Under the pieces are notes generated by a model. It worked only from the letters and a program-made list of their open reading frames with translations, was not told the origin of the DNA and made no database searches. The position numbers were made by a program, and so were the translations under genes. A DNA stretch of 5,791 nucleotides, from positions 1 through 5,791 of the forward strand of contig JAFWEA010000380.1 in NCBI GenBank assembly GCA_017543005.1. Reading direction: 5' to 3'. This document shows positions 5,697-5,791 of this stretch, one piece after another; within the stretch, counting starts at the first letter, position 1, and each line of letters starts with the position of its first letter. This DNA is from Solobacterium sp. (GTDB lineage: Bacteria > Bacillota_I > Bacilli_A > Erysipelotrichales > Erysipelotrichaceae).

Positions 5697-5791
5697 ATGG
5701 CATATCAACACAACTCAAGTTATGCTGTTGAGATCCGTAACGCCCACAAGGCACTGAAGCGGACACTCGATCTGTATCGTAATGCCGTAAC
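5697..5791 (+). CDS. N-terminal fragment of a probable TnpB-like transposon protein, runs off the window
   Basis: The open frame starts at ATG 5697, five bases after AGGTG (5687-5691), and continues without a stop for 31 codons plus two bases to the window edge. The visible peptide includes YAVEIRNAHKALKRTLDLYR. A short strand followed by an amphipathic helix with a K-x-L-x-x-T-L-x-x-Y-R-x-A-V pattern resembles the beginning of IS200/IS605-type TnpB proteins from gut Firmicutes (RNA-guided nucleases carried by these elements). The catalytic RuvC-like and zinc-finger parts would lie outside the window, so this is a resemblance from memory. The repeat-rich upstream region supports a mobile element. 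It could also be another transposase or an unrelated protein. Confidence 0.45.
   Translation, partial: MAYQHNSSYAVEIRNAHKALKRTLDLYRNAV

Overview
The window is a stretch of bacterial chromosome with moderately high GC and a Bacillota (Firmicutes) character. The evidence is strong AAGGAGG-type ribosome binding sites, a sigma-A-type promoter, a ribonuclease J, and an RNase J gene directly followed by an FtsK/SpoIIIE translocase. In Bacillus subtilis rnjB and spoIIIE also lie close together, from general knowledge. A GC-rich Erysipelotrichia-like gut Firmicute would fit, but that is a guess; nothing here fixes the taxonomy.

Layout, all on the + strand. (1) Positions 1-85 hold the last 27 codons of a TRAM-domain protein, most likely the tRNA methylthiotransferase MiaB. 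(2) Positions 119-472 encode a small Rid-family (YoaB-like) protein, followed by an intrinsic terminator at 483-510. (3) A clear promoter at 520-548 drives an RNase J-family gene (578-2242), which overlaps the start of a 924-residue FtsK/SpoIIIE DNA translocase (2229-5003). A strong terminator overlaps the translocase stop codon. (4) Positions 5057-5545 encode a small four-helix GtrA-family membrane protein, perhaps from its own weak promoter. (5) The last ~245 bases differ in character. A 151-base non-coding stretch rich in inverted and direct repeats leads into the first 31 codons of an ORF at 5697 that runs off the window. It resembles the start of a TnpB-type transposon protein, so the right edge is probably the left part of an IS200/IS605-like element.

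The genes make three housekeeping transcription blocks: tRNA modification plus metabolite damage control, RNA processing plus chromosome segregation, and a membrane flippase-like protein. A probable mobile element follows. The most notable observation is the RNase J homologue: four of the seven metal-ligand positions of the family are substituted (His to Val, His to Gln, Asp to Glu, His to Lys), while the fold and C-terminal domain are intact. It looks like a catalytically impaired, RNase J2-like subunit, more degenerate than B. subtilis J2. No clearly new multi-gene system was seen; apart from the terminal element this is mostly an ordinary core region.
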